Assembly: GCA_902774815.1 (NCBI GenBank)
Contig: CACYJV010000029.1
Coordinates: forward strand, 1 to 42,286
Length of the DNA: 42,286 nt
Reading direction: 5' to 3'
DNA from: an uncultured Prevotellaceae bacterium
Lineage (GTDB): Bacteria; Bacteroidota; Bacteroidia; Bacteroidales; Bacteroidaceae
Below, piece by piece: positions 6,528-15,297 of this stretch. The notes under the pieces were generated by a model. It searched no databases. It had not been told where the DNA came from and was given only the letters and a program-made list of their open reading frames with translations. Position numbers and translations under genes: made by a program. Position 1 is the stretch's first letter; the number at the start of each line of letters is the position of its first letter.

Positions 6528-8006
6528 CTATTGTGCCACAAAGAGCATGGAGTTGGTAATGTCGTTCAGATAAACATCGTATGTTCCAGCTGGCACATAG
6601 ATGTTACCACCGCCATTGGTACCAATCTTGTTGATGGCATCAGCCACATTCCAATCGCCATCGCTGCCGAAGCCCCAGTTGACGGACCAGTCGTGGTTGG
6701 CACGATACTTCAACATACCAGCGTTCTCCTGAACGAAGACTGCGTGCCAGTTGTGCGGTGCCACCTGCTTGAGTTCGAAGTCGCCACCCCAGCCATTGAA
6801 CTCGCCAATAAGCGATATGTTAGTGTACTCTGTAGGAGCTTGGTTGTCTAGTTTGGTCCAGGTGTAGGTCATCGTGCTGAAGTTGAGCGTGATGGTGTAG
6901 AATGCATCGCCTTCTGGGCAAACAATAGCGCCCGAATTGCTGTTAGTTAGAGCACCAGAGGCCGAAGCATCACCATCAGTCAGAGCACCGTAGCACTTGC
7001 CCCAGTCGCCGAAGTCGTCGAACGACCAGATCTTTAGGTTATGGTCGCCAGTCCACTTGGTTGTGTAACTGACAACAGACTTCGACTCTGGAGTAAACAT
7101 GCAGGTCATGCCGCTAGCGCGATCGCTGTTCCAACCCTGAGCAGCACCTACCAGGTAGTACTGAGAAGCCACAATAATAGGTTCTATCGTGTAGGTGTAC
7201 TCCATCATGTTAAGCGTTATCTTAAAGAAGTCAGCGCCTAACGAACCTGGCATACAGATGCTACCATCGTCAGAGAGTTCCGAGCGAGCAGCCAGAGAAC
7301 CAGTCATACTTTGGTTACCATTGCCACCAGTCGTTCCGAGAAGCTTGCTCCAATCACCATTGTTAGTGATAGCATCAAGGGCCTCGTCATCGCCAATAGC
7401 GAACCACGTGTCACCCTGAGAAGCCTTAATAGTGATGGTAAAGATAGGATCGTCATAAACGTTCGTTGCACTATGGCTGAACTTCTGAACCTTCGTCTTG
7501 GCTGATTCAGCCCAGTCATAGGTAGCACCGACTACATAATAATTGTCGGAGATGTGCGGAGCCTTTGGAGTGATGTTGACCGTTGTGGTGCCAACATTCT
7601 TAAAGGTCTGCGAGCCGACAGCCGTCAGGCACACCACTTCCAAAGCGACGCTACGCTTATCGGGCTTTGCACCATAGAGTTGCACAACAGCAGCCTGCAG
7701 ATCGGCAGAAGCCACACGTCCCTGAGCATCGGCAACAAGCGTGACGACAGCGTCGGAAGCAGGATTCGTCGTGAGGTTGACGGTGTAACTGCTAACAGCC
7801 TCATCAGCCACAACCACCTCAGGTGTAAACAGCTGTACAGAGTCGGGGGCTGTAGCAAGGTCAATGTCGGCAACGGGTTTCACCGTCATCTCTACGGTCT
7901 TGGCAGCTTCCTCAGGATTAGTCTGAGGAAGTGCCCAATCAGTATAGTCTTCGGAGCAACTTGCCATGAGCATGACAAGGCCCACCATTGATAAAAGCTT
8001 TTTCAT
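6528..8006 (-). CDS. SusF-like multi-module outer-membrane starch-binding lipoprotein
   Basis: A 492-residue lipoprotein with lipobox LMAS-C17 followed by SED. Acidic residues right after the cysteine fit the surface-export signal of Bacteroidetes lipoproteins. An N-terminal SusE/F-type Ig-like domain (about 30-150) is followed by three repeated beta-sandwich modules, at about 153-277, 281-385 and 395-492. Each opens with a YYVVGA, YYLVGAAQGW or ISLIGEFNGW motif, and aromatic residues are frequent. By family knowledge these bind starch at the surface and aid capture. The last module clearly resembles the last module of the preceding SusE-like protein (both end in VYLNDIT plus a short tail). 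It lies 15 nt after that gene in the same operon. Confidence 0.85.
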   Translation of the reverse strand: MKKLLSMVGLVMLMASCSEDYTDWALPQTNPEEAAKTVEMTVKPVADIDLATAPDSVQLFTPEVVVADEAVSSYTVNLTTNPASDAVVTLVADAQGRVASADLQAAVVQLYGAKPDKRSVALEVVCLTAVGSQTFKNVGTTTVNITPKAPHISDNYYVVGATYDWAESAKTKVQKFSHSATNVYDDPIFTITIKASQGDTWFAIGDDEALDAITNNGDWSKLLGTTGGNGNQSMTGSLAARSELSDDGSICMPGSLGADFFKITLNMMEYTYTIEPIIVASQYYLVGAAQGWNSDRASGMTCMFTPESKSVVSYTTKWTGDHNLKIWSFDDFGDWGKCYGALTDGDASASGALTNSNSGAIVCPEGDAFYTITLNFSTMTYTWTKLDNQAPTEYTNISLIGEFNGWGGDFELKQVAPHNWHAVFVQENAGMLKYRANHDWSVNWGFGSDGDWNVADAINKIGTNGGGNIYVPAGTYDVYLNDITNSMLFVAQ

Positions 8007-8021
8007 ATTGTCTTGTCTGTT

Positions 8022-9221
8022 TTATTCGTTAGCAATAAACATATACTGACCCGTGATATCGTTCAGATAGACTGAGTACGAACCAGCCTTATAAGGAATG
8101 TTGCTGCCACCCTGCACACCAGTGCCATAGGGGAATTCTGCAGCACCCCAGTTCACGTCCCAACCGCCATCGGCTGCGAACTTCACTTCGCCATCTTCAC
8201 TAGCATTGAACTGACCATACCACATATGGTTCTCTGCACCATCGTAGGTCTCGCTTGCCGTAAGGAGGTTAGAATTAACATCCCAACCATTGAGTCCACC
8301 AGGCATACCAATCTGCACGAAGGTCTTCGGGGTCTTATCGTAAGCTTCAACGTACACCTTGTTGGTCTTCGTATCAACCTTCACTGTATAGTAGCCAGCC
8401 TTCTTGAAGCCGATGTTGTGGTTATCGCCATCGAGGTCGTCGACCAAAGCAGGATCATCAACGTTAGTAAAGTTGAGCTGAGTATCCCAGCTACCAGGAG
8501 TCTGGATGAGTTTGAACTGACCACCCTCGGGGAAGAAGCCAGTGAAGGAGATGAGTCCTGTGCCAGTAGCCTTGTCGTATTCCTCACCGGCAATAGTGAA
8601 CAACGGGATTAGAGTCTTGCCTACACCGTCGGGAGAGTTACCCCATGAACCGTCGGCAATGCAGTTACCCACAAGATACCAAAGCATAGGAGCGGCATCC
8701 TTCAACTCTACATAGTAGGGAGCAACCTTGAATGTAACGACATTGGAATAGATAGTGTCATTAGCATAATCGGCAGCCAGACGAGCATAGACTATAGCAG
8801 AGGAAGGAACCTCGTCAGCCTTCCATCCAGCTATCTGCTCAAGACCTTTAGCCAGAAGAGCTGCATCGACGGTGCCTTTGCAACCATTGTAGATCTGGTC
8901 GAGCATGATATAGTCGGCAATGGTCTTGCCACTCTCATCAGCCTGTGCCTCAGCCACAGAAGTTGTAAAACTATTCTTCAGCGAGAACTGCATCTGATAC
9001 TGTGCAGCCACTGGAAAACCACCGTAGTTAGGCTGCGACCAAGTGAAGGGCAGGGCTGTAGAGGAAGCCAAATCAGTCAGTGCCTGTGAATAAGCCGGCG
9101 TGTTCAGTTGGAAGGTGCTCGGCATCACAAACGTTGGGTTAGAGTCATTATCATCCTCACAAGCAGTGAAGACGCACACGCTGCAAAGGAGCAGCAATGC
9201 TGACTTTAATATATTCTTCAT
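8022..9221 (-). CDS. susE: SusE-like outer-membrane starch-binding lipoprotein
   Basis: A 399-residue lipoprotein with lipobox VFTA-C21 and the acidic stretch EDDNDS after it, predicting surface exposure. The N-terminal part (about 30-170) has the SusE domain pattern (PTFVMPSTFQLNTPAYSQ, with Ig-like strands). It is followed by two starch-binding-type modules, the last (about 300-399) with VQIGMPGGLNGWD, GGWDVNWG and SVYLNDITGQYMF. The role is starch capture next to SusCD. It starts 25 nt after susD and ends 15 nt before the susF-like gene. The susE name is by position and domain; sequence similarity to the B. thetaiotaomicron protein was not measured. Confidence 0.87.
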   Translation of the reverse strand: MKNILKSALLLLCSVCVFTACEDDNDSNPTFVMPSTFQLNTPAYSQALTDLASSTALPFTWSQPNYGGFPVAAQYQMQFSLKNSFTTSVAEAQADESGKTIADYIMLDQIYNGCKGTVDAALLAKGLEQIAGWKADEVPSSAIVYARLAADYANDTIYSNVVTFKVAPYYVELKDAAPMLWYLVGNCIADGSWGNSPDGVGKTLIPLFTIAGEEYDKATGTGLISFTGFFPEGGQFKLIQTPGSWDTQLNFTNVDDPALVDDLDGDNHNIGFKKAGYYTVKVDTKTNKVYVEAYDKTPKTFVQIGMPGGLNGWDVNSNLLTASETYDGAENHMWYGQFNASEDGEVKFAADGGWDVNWGAAEFPYGTGVQGGSNIPYKAGSYSVYLNDITGQYMFIANE

Positions 9222-9246
9222 ATAATATTGTCCTTTCTGTTATTGA

Positions 9247-10854
9247 TTAGTAACCAGGATTCTGAACATTGTTATAGACAGGCAGCTGAGCTGCGGGGAT
9301 AGCATAGATGTTCCGATACTCGTCGAAATTACGGCCTATGTAGGTGCCACCCTTCCACTGCCAGATATAGTCAGTGTTGCCACCGAACTTTCCAAAGCGG
9401 ATGAGATCGACACGACGGCGACCTTCGAAATAGAACTCACGGCTCCACTCATCAAGAATATCGTTGAGCGAGTATCCCGCTTTCTGCGAAGCATGAGCAC
9501 GAGCACGGAGGTCGTTGATGGCCTTCACACCCTCAGCCGTGGCAGCACCACCATTCTGGCGGGCAGTAGCCTCAGCATAAGTAAGGTAGGCCTCAGCCGT
9601 GCGGAAGAAGAAGAAATCGGCATCCATGAAGGTAGCATCGTGACCTGCAGAACCATCAGACTTGTAGTTGATGAACTTAGCCACGGCATAGCCGTTCTTG
9701 AAAGTGGCGCGGTCGAGGTTGTTGATCTCGCGGCCCACGCCGTCAAAGATGGCACGGTCGTCGCCAGCCACGGCAGGCATCTCGTAAGAGGGTACCTGCG
9801 GGGCGTCGAGGTTGGGGAAGAACTTCTGAATGAGGTTCGGACGCGTGCGGTTACCACCCCATGCCTGACCAGAAACGCCATTAACGCCCGAGAGGTCATT
9901 GGGATTAGCATGCATGTCGTTATCGAAGGAACCAGCGCAGAGGAACAAGGTTGTACCCCATGAGGTGGTGGTCAAACCATCCTGCAGGATGGGGAAGACG
10001 GCCTCGTAGGCAGCATCGCTTTCACCATTGTCGCCCATGAAGAGCATCTGGTAAGCGCTCCAGCCGTTGACGCTGGTGGTGTTCAGCCTGTAGCTGGAGT
10101 CCATGACCTTCTTGGCATACTCGGCAGCCTTTGCCCACTGAGCAGTGCCGGTGTAGACCTCAGCATTCAGGTAGAGACGTGCAAGCAGCATCCAGGCCGA
10201 TGCCTTGTCAACACGGCCATAACCGGCATCGGTCGATTTCTTGGCCTTGGCCTCAGAGAGGTTAGGCTCGACATTATTGACGAGTTCGTTCTCAATCCAA
10301 TCATAGATCTGCTTACGGTCGTAGACCTCAGGTGTTCCCATCTGCTCAGTGAACGGAACGCGGCCGAAAGCGTCCATAAGCAGATAGTAGTGCAGGGCAC
10401 GGAGGAAACGAATCTCAGCCGTCATTGTTGCGTCATGATCAGCAGCCACCGTCAGATACTGGTTGCAGTAAGTTATAGCTGTAGTCAGACGGGCAAAGTA
10501 ACCAGCCAGCATCGGGTGAGAAGCATCATAAGTGTTGAAGCACGACTGCTCAATACCATCGTCGCCCCAGCCGTTGATAGCCTCATCGGTAGGCAACTCG
10601 TTGGAGTTCCACATCTGGCGCACATAACCCGACGTACCACCATCTATACCATCGATGTCGCAGTCGCCGTTGGCACCGCCATTACCAGCCATGGCAATCG
10701 TTGCATAGCACTTGTTGAACAGACCTTCGATGCTTAATTCGGTCGACATGTTGGGGTCGAGCGGCTCAACGTCGAGGTCACCGACACACGATGTCATGCC
10801 GAAAGTCAGTGCAAGAGCAGCAACAGGAATCAGATTCTTAAATATTCTTTTCAT
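9247..10854 (-). CDS. susD: SusD-family starch-binding outer-membrane lipoprotein
   Basis: A 535-residue lipoprotein (lipobox GMTS-C23) that forms the lid of the SusC transporter. The tetratricopeptide-type helices of the SusD fold are recognisable (AEIRFLRALHYYLLMDAFGRVPF near 147-170, ASAWMLLARLYLNAEVY near 215-235). The C-terminal RagB/SusD signature is present (WSREFYFEGRRRVDLIRFGKFG, about 468-489). The length is usual for the family. It is located 30 nt after susC in the same operon. Confidence 0.95.
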   Translation of the reverse strand: MKRIFKNLIPVAALALTFGMTSCVGDLDVEPLDPNMSTELSIEGLFNKCYATIAMAGNGGANGDCDIDGIDGGTSGYVRQMWNSNELPTDEAINGWGDDGIEQSCFNTYDASHPMLAGYFARLTTAITYCNQYLTVAADHDATMTAEIRFLRALHYYLLMDAFGRVPFTEQMGTPEVYDRKQIYDWIENELVNNVEPNLSEAKAKKSTDAGYGRVDKASAWMLLARLYLNAEVYTGTAQWAKAAEYAKKVMDSSYRLNTTSVNGWSAYQMLFMGDNGESDAAYEAVFPILQDGLTTTSWGTTLFLCAGSFDNDMHANPNDLSGVNGVSGQAWGGNRTRPNLIQKFFPNLDAPQVPSYEMPAVAGDDRAIFDGVGREINNLDRATFKNGYAVAKFINYKSDGSAGHDATFMDADFFFFRTAEAYLTYAEATARQNGGAATAEGVKAINDLRARAHASQKAGYSLNDILDEWSREFYFEGRRRVDLIRFGKFGGNTDYIWQWKGGTYIGRNFDEYRNIYAIPAAQLPVYNNVQNPGY

Positions 10855-10884
10855 GACTTTATTGCTTTATTATTAAATATAGAC

Positions 10885-13800
10885 TTAGAAATTCAGATTC
10901 AAACCAACAATGACCGAGAAGGGACGCGGATACATGTTGCTGTCGAAGCCACTGGCAACCTCTGGGTCGAGACCGTCATACTTCGTAATCGTAAACACAT
11001 TGTTAGCCGTTGCATAGACACGTCCGCTAATCTTCTTAAAGAGGTTAGCGAAGCTGTAACCAAGAGTGATGTTGTCGCACTTCAGGAACGAAGCGTTATG
11101 CACATAGAAGTCTGAGAGCTGCGAAGTAATCTGGTAGGTCTGCCAGTTGCGTGCGATGGCCTCGTATGTGTAGTTGTTCATGTAGAGGAGAGAGCTCTTC
11201 CACACCTCTGTACGGTTGACGTTAGCCATACCCTGCTCGTTGTTGTTGTAGACATAGTTGCCAATGTTGGCACGCAGGTTAAAGCCGAAGTCCCAGTTCT
11301 TGTACTCCAGACGCGAAGCAAGGCCCATCACGATGGGAGCCATGGGGCTCTTGTAGAAGTACTTGTCGTCCTGTGTAATGATACCATCGCCATTACGATC
11401 GACCACGACATTCTCAACGGGCTTGCCATTGACGTCGTAGGCCTGCTGGAACACGAGGAACGAGTTGATGGGGTTACCCACCTGCTGATACTCGAGATAG
11501 CGGTCGACACCAATCTTCACGTTAGTGTTAGGAACGGGCGAACCGTCGCTCGACACGCCAGTGAGGTTGGTAATCTTGTTGATGTTATATGTGAAGTTAT
11601 AATCGAGGGTCCAGTACCAGTCCTTCGAACGAAGTACCTTCCAGCTCAACGTAGCCTCAATACCCTTGTTGACAAGGTCGCCGATGTTCTGCCAGTTCTG
11701 GTTCTTGTATGCAGTGAGAGCAATTGCGGGAGCATAGTTCAGCAGGTCGGTGGTCTTGCGATAGTACCAGTCGATGGTACCAGTAAGACGCTGATCGGCG
11801 ATACCCCAGTCGAGACCGATGTTATAGGTGGTGGTGGTCTCCCACTTCAGGTTCGGAGTGTAGTTGTCAGGACGATAGAGCGTTCCATCACCTACGACGG
11901 GATAGTAGCTGTCGGTACCAGTGTTGCGCGAATAGGTAGGAATCCAACCATAATCGGGCACAGCACCAGCCTGCTGACCGGTCATACCCCAACCGAGGCG
12001 CACTTTCAAGTCGGAAAGCCATTCGATGTCGCGGAACTTGTTCTCATCCTTCACCTTCCATGCGAAAGCAAACGAGGGGAACCATGCCCAGTGCTCCTTG
12101 AAACGAGAAGTACCGTCATCACGAACTGTTGCCGTGACATAGTAGCGATCCATCAGCGACCAGTTGGCACGTCCGAAGAACGAAACGAGGTAGCTGTCGG
12201 TGCGGAAGTGGTAAGGCGTGTGCGGGCGGGCGTTGATCTCGTTACCCCAAGCAGCACCTGTCTCAGGATTGATCGTGTTGGGATCCTGCCAGTTGGGGTT
12301 GGTCTGGGGATAGTAACCTACGTAGTCGTTCTTCTGATCACGCCAGAAGTGCTGCCACTCATAACCAGCCATGATGTCGAAGTGATTCTTGGCCTTGTCG
12401 TTGAAGTCGTGGTAATACTGAGCGTAGGCAGAGAGCTGGAGATTGCGCTTCAAGATCTTTTCTTTACCATAATTACCATAGTACATCGATTTGGGGTACC
12501 AGGGCTGGTTGCAAGTGTACTGTTTACCTTCCGAAATGTCGGCACCAAGCGTCATGTGGAGGCGCAGGTCCTCGAACCCATGAACCTTATAGTCAATGTC
12601 GGCACTACCAATGAACGAACGGCTGTTGGCATGTTCGTTGCGGCCATAGAGCAGCGAGAGGGGGTTACGCATGGCGGTAGTGGTGTTGAAAGTGAACGGC
12701 CAAGCCTGGTCGCCGGCATAGTCGGCTGTGGTTGGCCACTGGAAGTAGCCGCCGAAATTGCTAAGCGTCTGTCCAAGGGCACTTCCCAGCAATTCCTTGT
12801 GGTATACAGACGTAAAGTCGTACGGATTCTGCGTCGGATCGAAATAGACGGCTGCACTCACAGCTTCTCCGTCGGCATACTTCGTCTTGGCATACATACC
12901 CTTACCGTTAAGGTTCAGGGTCAGGTGATTGTCAAAGAACGAAGGATTCAGGTTCAGGGCAGCCGTGACACGCTGGAAGTCAGAGGTCTTCAGGATACCC
13001 TGCTGGTCGGTATAGCCCACGCTTACACGGTAGGGAAGATTCTTCATGGCACCCGAAACCGTCACATTGTGGTCATGGCTGATGGCCTTACGATAGATTT
13101 CGTCCTGCCAATTGGTATTGGCTGTACCCAATGCGTTTACTGGGATACTGCCCTCACCATAGATACCCATGATGAAAGCACGATACTCGTCGCCGTTCAT
13201 CACCTCAAGGCTCTTCTGGCGCATGCTCAATGTTGCGCTTCCAGAATAGGAAACGCTAGGCTTCATACCCTGGCGGCCTTTCTTCGTAGTGATGATGATG
13301 ACACCGTTAGAACCACGAGAACCGTAGATAGCCGTGGCCGAAGCGTCCTTCAGTACGTTGAACGACTCAATGTCTTGGGGATTGATCATAGAAAGGGGGT
13401 TCGACAGACCCTTCACACCTTCGTTATCCATGGCAAGACCATCGATGACGATCAGAGGATCGTTGGAGGCGTTAAGCGACGAGCCACCACGGATACGAAT
13501 CTGTGCACCTGAACCTGGGGCACCATCGTTACTGGTAATGTTCACACCGGCCACCTTACCAGCCAGCATGTCTTGTGGGTTCACCACGACACCCTTGTTC
13601 TTAGCATCGGGTTTCAGGGCTGCCACCGATCCGGTAAGGTCGCTCTTCTTGGCGACGCCATAACCGATGACTACCACTTCGTTGAGTGATCTTTCAGTGT
13701 CTTCCTGAAGTGTAATAACAACATTCGATGCTGCTGTCACTTCCTGAGTCTCGTATCCAATGTAGGACACTGAAAGCGTAGCTCCCGTCGGAGCCTGAAG

Positions 13801-14004
13801 AGTGAAGTTACCGTCGATGTCGGTGATCACGCCACCCGTCTGTCCTGCGACACGCACGGTGGCACCGATGATGGGCTCTTCGGTAGCATCCTTCACATGG
13901 CCATTGACAGTAATCTGCTGTGCAAAGGCGCTGACAGAGAGAATAAGCCCACATATCAATGCGAGCATCCTCTGAGGCATGTTAAATTTTACCTGCTTCA
14001 TCAT
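10885..14004 (-). CDS. susC: SusC-family TonB-dependent outer-membrane transporter
   Basis: A 1039-residue TonB-dependent receptor that imports malto-oligosaccharides across the outer membrane with SusD. A signal peptide (about 1-29) is followed by a carboxypeptidase-regulatory-like domain (about 31-110, VNGHVKDATEEPIIGATVRV). Next come the SusC signature EVVVIGYGVAKKSDLTGSV, the plug domain (with GSRGSNGVIIITTKKG) and a long beta-barrel ending in aromatic NLNF. It is the first gene of a six-gene operon. Its promoter region (14005-14252) is shared with lacI and contains a -7 box (14082-14089) and a LacI-type operator. Confidence 0.96.
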   Translation of the reverse strand: MMKQVKFNMPQRMLALICGLILSVSAFAQQITVNGHVKDATEEPIIGATVRVAGQTGGVITDIDGNFTLQAPTGATLSVSYIGYETQEVTAASNVVITLQEDTERSLNEVVVIGYGVAKKSDLTGSVAALKPDAKNKGVVVNPQDMLAGKVAGVNITSNDGAPGSGAQIRIRGGSSLNASNDPLIVIDGLAMDNEGVKGLSNPLSMINPQDIESFNVLKDASATAIYGSRGSNGVIIITTKKGRQGMKPSVSYSGSATLSMRQKSLEVMNGDEYRAFIMGIYGEGSIPVNALGTANTNWQDEIYRKAISHDHNVTVSGAMKNLPYRVSVGYTDQQGILKTSDFQRVTAALNLNPSFFDNHLTLNLNGKGMYAKTKYADGEAVSAAVYFDPTQNPYDFTSVYHKELLGSALGQTLSNFGGYFQWPTTADYAGDQAWPFTFNTTTAMRNPLSLLYGRNEHANSRSFIGSADIDYKVHGFEDLRLHMTLGADISEGKQYTCNQPWYPKSMYYGNYGKEKILKRNLQLSAYAQYYHDFNDKAKNHFDIMAGYEWQHFWRDQKNDYVGYYPQTNPNWQDPNTINPETGAAWGNEINARPHTPYHFRTDSYLVSFFGRANWSLMDRYYVTATVRDDGTSRFKEHWAWFPSFAFAWKVKDENKFRDIEWLSDLKVRLGWGMTGQQAGAVPDYGWIPTYSRNTGTDSYYPVVGDGTLYRPDNYTPNLKWETTTTYNIGLDWGIADQRLTGTIDWYYRKTTDLLNYAPAIALTAYKNQNWQNIGDLVNKGIEATLSWKVLRSKDWYWTLDYNFTYNINKITNLTGVSSDGSPVPNTNVKIGVDRYLEYQQVGNPINSFLVFQQAYDVNGKPVENVVVDRNGDGIITQDDKYFYKSPMAPIVMGLASRLEYKNWDFGFNLRANIGNYVYNNNEQGMANVNRTEVWKSSLLYMNNYTYEAIARNWQTYQITSQLSDFYVHNASFLKCDNITLGYSFANLFKKISGRVYATANNVFTITKYDGLDPEVASGFDSNMYPRPFSVIVGLNLNF

Positions 14005-14081
14005 TTTTGTTTGTTAGTTTATTGTTAGTTAAATGTTATACTTGTCATTAGTTATTAGCATGAACGCAGAAGTTCACGGTG

Positions 14082-14089
14082 CAAAGTTA
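14082..14089 (-). promoter_or_regulatory. -7 box of the susC operon promoter
   Basis: TAACTTTG on the minus strand fits the Bacteroidetes -7 element TAnnTTTG. No TTTG lies 19-21 nt upstream, so the promoter is probably activator-dependent. The operator centre (14150) is 65 bp upstream. A half-site TGCGCAAA (14110-14117) lies between them. Confidence 0.65.
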
Positions 14090-14140
14090 ATTTTCTTTAT
14101 ACAAATATGTGCGCAAATTAAAAAAAAATTATAATTTTGC

Positions 14141-14159
14141 ATGCGCAAACGTTTGCATT
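14141..14159. promoter_or_regulatory. LacI-family operator between susC and lacI
   Basis: ATGCGCAAACGTTTGCATT contains the perfect 12-bp palindrome GCAAACGTTTGC (14145-14156) with the central CG step typical of LacI-family sites. All 19 bases recur, inverted, at 17286-17304 upstream of malQ. The neighbouring LacI-family protein is the natural candidate to bind both. Confidence 0.85.
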
Positions 14160-14212
14160 GCTAATTATAAATTATAAGTAAGGTAATTATTCTATATATC
14201 AAAAGTTTTAAC

Positions 14213-14220
14213 TACCTTTG
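14213..14220 (+). promoter_or_regulatory. -7 box of the lacI promoter
   Basis: TACCTTTG fits the -7 consensus, 32 nt before the lacI ATG. No -33 element is seen. The operator centre lies 66 bp upstream, the same geometry as at susC and malQ, which suggests autoregulation. Confidence 0.6.
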
Positions 14221-14252
14221 CGAAAAATATACCTGCCTAATAAAGAACTGAA

Positions 14253-15278
14253 ATGGACGTCAACTCACCTATCACGATGAAGGATATTGCACGGGAACTG
14301 GGTGTCTCGGTTGCAACGGTGTCGAGAGCGCTAAAAGACTCGCCACGCATCAGCCCTGCCCAACGCCTACGCATCAAAGAGTTTGCGAAAGAGCATCATT
14401 TCACCCCTAACTATGTGGCTGAGACATTGCGCAACTCACGCGTTAAACCACAAAAAATCATTGGTGTTATCATCCCACAGTTCGCACATTTCTACTTCTC
14501 ATCGATCCTAAGCGGCATCGAACAGGAAGCCTCTGCCCACGGTTACTCCATCATGGTAGCACAAAGTGATGAACAGTACGACCGCGAGGTGCGCATCTGC
14601 AAATCGTTCTACGAGCACAAAGTGTGTGGCATCATCGTTTCGCAGGCAAAAGACACGCAGAAATATGACCACTTCCAGCAACTCATCGACCTCGGAGTAC
14701 CATTGGTTTTCTACGACCGCATTTGTACAGGTGTCAATGCTTCGCGTGTGGTGGTTGACGACTATATGGGAGCCTTTAATGCCGTGACCCATCTTATCAA
14801 CTCTGGTTGTCGGCGAATTGCCTACTATGGATCGTCAATGACGTTGGAAATATCGAAGAATCGCTACAACGGCTACCGCGACGCACTGCTCAGACAAGAT
14901 CTGCAGCCACGTGCTGAATGGATGCGTTTCTGCGACAACCGTGCCGATGCCGAAGCTATCACACCTGCCATTTTGGAACAAGAGGTGATTCCCGATGCGT
15001 TCTTTGCCGTCAACGACGATACTGCCATTGGCATTCTCTACACTGCGAAGCGCATGGGATACCGTGTACCTGAGGACATTTCCATCTGCGGTTTCACCAA
15101 TGGCCAGCGTGCAGTGGCATGCGACCCGATGCTCACCACAGTTGAGCAACGTGGCGTAAATGTTGGTGAGGAAGCTGCCAACATTCTCATTTCGCAGGTA
15201 GAAGGCACCTTGCCCCGCAACCATGTGGAAAAGCGGGTTGTACGCACAAGGCTTATCATCCGAGGAACAACAAGATAA
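14253..15278 (+). CDS. LacI-family transcriptional regulator of the starch locus
   Basis: A 341-residue DNA-binding regulator. The helix-turn-helix (about 8-28, TMKDIARELGVSVATVSRAL) and hinge helix (YVAETLRNSR, about 54-63) are followed by a periplasmic-binding-protein-like effector domain (about 68-340), with VNDDTAIGILYTAKRMGYRVP and ISICGFTNG. The ligand is presumably maltose or a malto-oligosaccharide, from context. It is divergent from susC and first in an operon with the MFS transporter and PAP2 gene. In Bacteroides thetaiotaomicron the equivalent system is run by the unrelated membrane regulator SusR, which is absent here. Operator spacing suggests it activates; repression is not excluded. 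Confidence 0.95.
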   Translation: MDVNSPITMKDIARELGVSVATVSRALKDSPRISPAQRLRIKEFAKEHHFTPNYVAETLRNSRVKPQKIIGVIIPQFAHFYFSSILSGIEQEASAHGYSIMVAQSDEQYDREVRICKSFYEHKVCGIIVSQAKDTQKYDHFQQLIDLGVPLVFYDRICTGVNASRVVVDDYMGAFNAVTHLINSGCRRIAYYGSSMTLEISKNRYNGYRDALLRQDLQPRAEWMRFCDNRADAEAITPAILEQEVIPDAFFAVNDDTAIGILYTAKRMGYRVPEDISICGFTNGQRAVACDPMLTTVEQRGVNVGEEAANILISQVEGTLPRNHVEKRVVRTRLIIRGTTR

Positions 15279-15297
15279 TTATTTACCATCATAAGTC

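Noticed and set aside
12091-13512. A 473-codon open frame on the plus strand
   Set aside because: It lies entirely antisense to susC, has no recognisable domain, and arises from codon bias of the real gene.
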